From contig VZTG01005248.1 in NCBI GenBank assembly GCA_013397845.1, positions 496,357 through 560,356 on the forward strand: a stretch of 64,000 nucleotides of DNA, given 5' to 3'. Within the stretch, counting starts at the first letter, position 1. Every line of letters begins with the position of its first letter. The translations under genes and the position numbers were made by a program. The notes beneath the pieces were generated by a model. That model was given only the letters and a program-made list of their open reading frames with translations. It ran no database searches and was not told where the DNA came from. Source of the DNA: Melanocharis versteri (lineage: Eukaryota; Chordata; Aves; Passeriformes; Melanocharitidae). Below are positions 61,301 through 64,000 of this stretch, in pieces.

Positions 61301-64000
61301 CTGCCCAGGCTGCCAGGAAGACTCATGGGATGTGACTCCAAAAAATATTTTCTCTTGGATCTGTTCTCCATTCCAAGCATTACTTCTGTCAGGGAGGATT
61401 AATGAAGCATTTCATTTATCAAATGGGAGCATTTGGCTTCAGCGAACTCATGTGGTTGTTTACTATTTGCTTCTATGAACATTTTTTTGGACAAATGTTT
61501 CTTTTTTAATCTGTACATTTGCTGTAATCACTTCCTTTACCTCAGCATTTCTCCAGGTTAACAGCATTAATAAGCATTTATATGCCACATGCTGAACAAA
61601 ACTACCTGCCCACAAACACTATTTACTCAATATGCTTAAGCCAGTTGGTTGTTTATTTACCTGGCATCTAGCTACAAGGGATAGCAGGCAGCTTTCTAAC
61701 TTAACAGTGCTAGCCAGACATATTGGCTTAAAACTTATACATATGCATTTGATAGGAGTGAAAAGCAGCTCTCTGAAATAATTCTGAGCTCCTGAATAAA
61801 CTTAATACCTTATCTCACTTTTTGCTCATTTATTTTCTGGGGTTTTTTTTGTGATTTGTTTTTTGGATGTAAATAATATAGAAAAAGAGAGTGGGGAGGA
61901 AGGGTTTCTAAATCTCTAGCTGCTTTTACAGCACACTAAATAGGTGGGTTTTTTTCCTTGTGATGCTCCTAAGAACTACTCAGAAAATGGGAAAGTGAAT
62001 TTGTTGGATACATCAGACTGTGAATACTTGCCCATGTTTTATTTAAACAGGTATAGCTTGTATGGCTGATGTGAGCAGACTAAGAGGAGGGCTGAGAGGA
62101 TAACTATGAGCTACCTTTGAACTCACCATTTAATAGTTGCTTTGGTTCAGGCTTTTCTTTTTCTTTCAGTGTCTTTCAAAATAGGTGAGTTTTATGAGGC
62201 CCATGAACTGCAGATGTTTGGGATATCTGCCTGTTGTCCAGGTCAAAAAATAATGGCCCCTGAGCATAACTTCTCAAAGAAGCAAAGTGTGGTCAGCATA
62301 TGAATGCACTGATTCTGAATCTAAATATTTTAGAAAAAATATAAAAATATGTAAGCGATATCAAGAAAATGAAAAGTGGGTGTAGTACAGCCAAGATGCT
62401 GAGTTGCTGGAGAAGGGGGAGGTCATAAAGGTGAGCTGCAGTAAAAAGTTACCTGTGTTATTCAGCTTGTCTGCAAAATACCATTTATCTCTGAATTTCT
62501 GACTGTTTGTGGCTCCAGTCAAAGACTGTTAATGTATTTTACATTTCATATTTTAAAAAATGTCAGGAACTAATCGAGGAATCAGGAGCAAAGCTCAGAT
62601 CTGCTCTCATTCAGTGAGACCCCTGTCAATGAGGTTAAAATTCTACCATTAATCTTTTCCCCATTGCATGTTCTATTGATGGAAGTAGAGATTGGTCACT
62701 ACAACTATTCCTGGTCACTACAATTTTTCTTTTAGAGCTGTGTCTTTCCACGAGAAAGGCATCAGGACAGCAATGTCAGCTCTCTGAATTACCCTTCTGT
62801 GCATTGTTTCTTTGTGGACAACATAAAATATTGCAATCTATCTGCAGTGAAAAAGGGTTCTGCATCAAAATGTTTCTTAACTGTGTCTCATGTAGTTTGC
62901 CTCTTAGCAAAACGGTAGAAAACACTCTCCTTCTTTACTCTTCTTCTTTTCTGTAGTATGAAGGTGCTCCCATGAAAGTCAAAGACATGTCAGAAACAGT
63001 CAAGACAGCTCTTGCTCTAAAATATGGGCAGGAGAAGGATGGAGCATGGGAGATGAGGGGAAACAGCAAAAAGAAATGAAAACAAAATGGGGGCAAGAAG
63101 GAGTTTCTTACCTTTTGTGTGAGAACAGAGGGAGGACATCAGAGGCAAACTTGGTACACATAGCAAGCCAAAAGATCAGAGCTGAACATAGGTGACAGCC
63201 CAGCAAACTCTGGGCAGGCTGGAAAACAGACCTTCTCCCACATCTTTCACATTGCCGCCCAACACCCTCACAACCACCCTCTGCTCCCTTTTTGGAAGAA
63301 AAGCCATTATCACCATCATCTTCCCCATTTCTCTGTTGGAGAGACACCAGCCTGTGGAAAAGGCTGTCGGAGATGCTGCAGGATTGGGGTTTCAGCCCAG
63401 CAGAACAGGTGATGTTCCTCTTGGGAAGCCCAGTGCAGGCAGTGCACCCTACCCGAGTCTCCTGGCAGAGGTGTGGAGAGCCTCGGAGTGTGATGCTGAT
63501 GTCTGGTCATCCTTCCTGGGTCTTGGACCAACAAAGATTTAGGCACCCATATTGCTTTAAGTTGGCCTCAGATTAGTAAAAAAAAAAGGTAAAAACCCAA
63601 GGATTGGATTGAACAACGCAGGGGTGAAACAGACAAACCGCCTACGTCCACCTTTGAGTTTGTTACCTACCTCCATAACATCCAGAGATCCAGCAACTTT
63701 TTTTTACATCAAATAGTGAATTCATCAAGACATGCTAAATCTTTTTTTTCAGACAGCAACTGGCCTAATCAGACTATAATCTTAAAAAATACGTTTTGTC
63801 TTCTTTAATTTATTTTCCAGCATATTCAAAATCTCATTACAAAACAGCATTTCCATTCCAAGGATGACCTAAAGTTTCACAAAATCCTTGAAGGATTCAG
63901 TCGTCCAAAATAAAATGTTTGTTTTCCCATCAGATTAATTGTTATTCACACAATTCTGTACCTCAGTTGTGCTGATGACTCTTGAACACAGACTGTACTG
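55368..64000. other. No gene proven; two weak minus exon candidates
   Basis: Mixed to AT-rich sequence. Possible minus-strand exons at 57162-57389 and 63112-63218 are described under findings. Other frames, such as 57632-58150 minus (172 codons) and 59009-59425 plus (138 codons), lack recognisable domains. No transposon ends are recognised. Confidence 0.42.
60727..60752 (+). repeat. 13-bp perfect tandem doublet
   Basis: ATGTGTGTGGATG occurs twice head to tail without mismatch. Confidence 0.95.

Overview
The window reads as repeat-poor bird nuclear DNA, most probably from a songbird (Passeriformes). Three things point there. (1) Three CR1 LINE 3' ends are present, the dominant avian retrotransposon family. 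(2) One complete solo LTR (29419-30032) and a 3' scrap of a second copy (about 41092-41145) match an ERVL LTR family that I recognise from memory as common in passerines. (3) Other LTRs are short class II type solo elements rather than mammalian SINEs, LINE-1 or Alu. A 50-N run and a one-N join flanked by a duplicated contig end point to a draft short-read assembly.

I found no complete protein-coding gene, tRNA, rRNA or CRISPR array, and nothing bacterial or operon-like. The window is intergenic or deep-intronic. The many short open frames have no recognisable domains and fit chance expectation, especially in the GC-rich stretches.

Layout. 1-1440 is very AT-rich and resembles a 3' UTR of a gene lying to the left. 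1441-7600 is unremarkable. 7790-8180 is a CpG island that ends in a near-perfect splice donor (8130/8131); it is the best candidate for a promoter and first exon. 8331-14900 is GC-rich to mixed and shows no gene. A diverged inverted pair of an unnamed repeat lies at 14905-15060 (+) and 17040-17235 (-). A 5'-truncated CR1 in minus orientation (20310-20905) keeps the last 136 codons of ORF2 after an in-frame stop. A class II type solo LTR (26825-27213) has a perfect 6-bp target duplication and contains the 50-N gap; a decayed CR1 tail follows it. AT-rich, low-repeat stretches near 28080-28440, 30880-31290, 44150-44420 and 46140-46500 look like candidate conserved noncoding elements. The ERVL solo LTR is at 29419-30032. 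A 143-bp duplication around a single N (44539-44825) is probably an assembly artefact. A 53-nt stem-loop sits at 47254-47306. A plus-strand CR1 3' end is at 50588-50906, and a minus-strand class II type LTR runs from 53593 to about 54156. The rest, to 64000, shows no gene; two weak minus-strand exon candidates (57162-57389 and 63112-63218) are recorded only as findings.

How it fits together: the recognisable content is transposon relics in a gene-poor landscape, plus one plausible CpG-island promoter. I did not find a new biological system. The items most worth checking are the CpG island and possible first exon, the unnamed inverted repeat family, and the two class II type LTRs.
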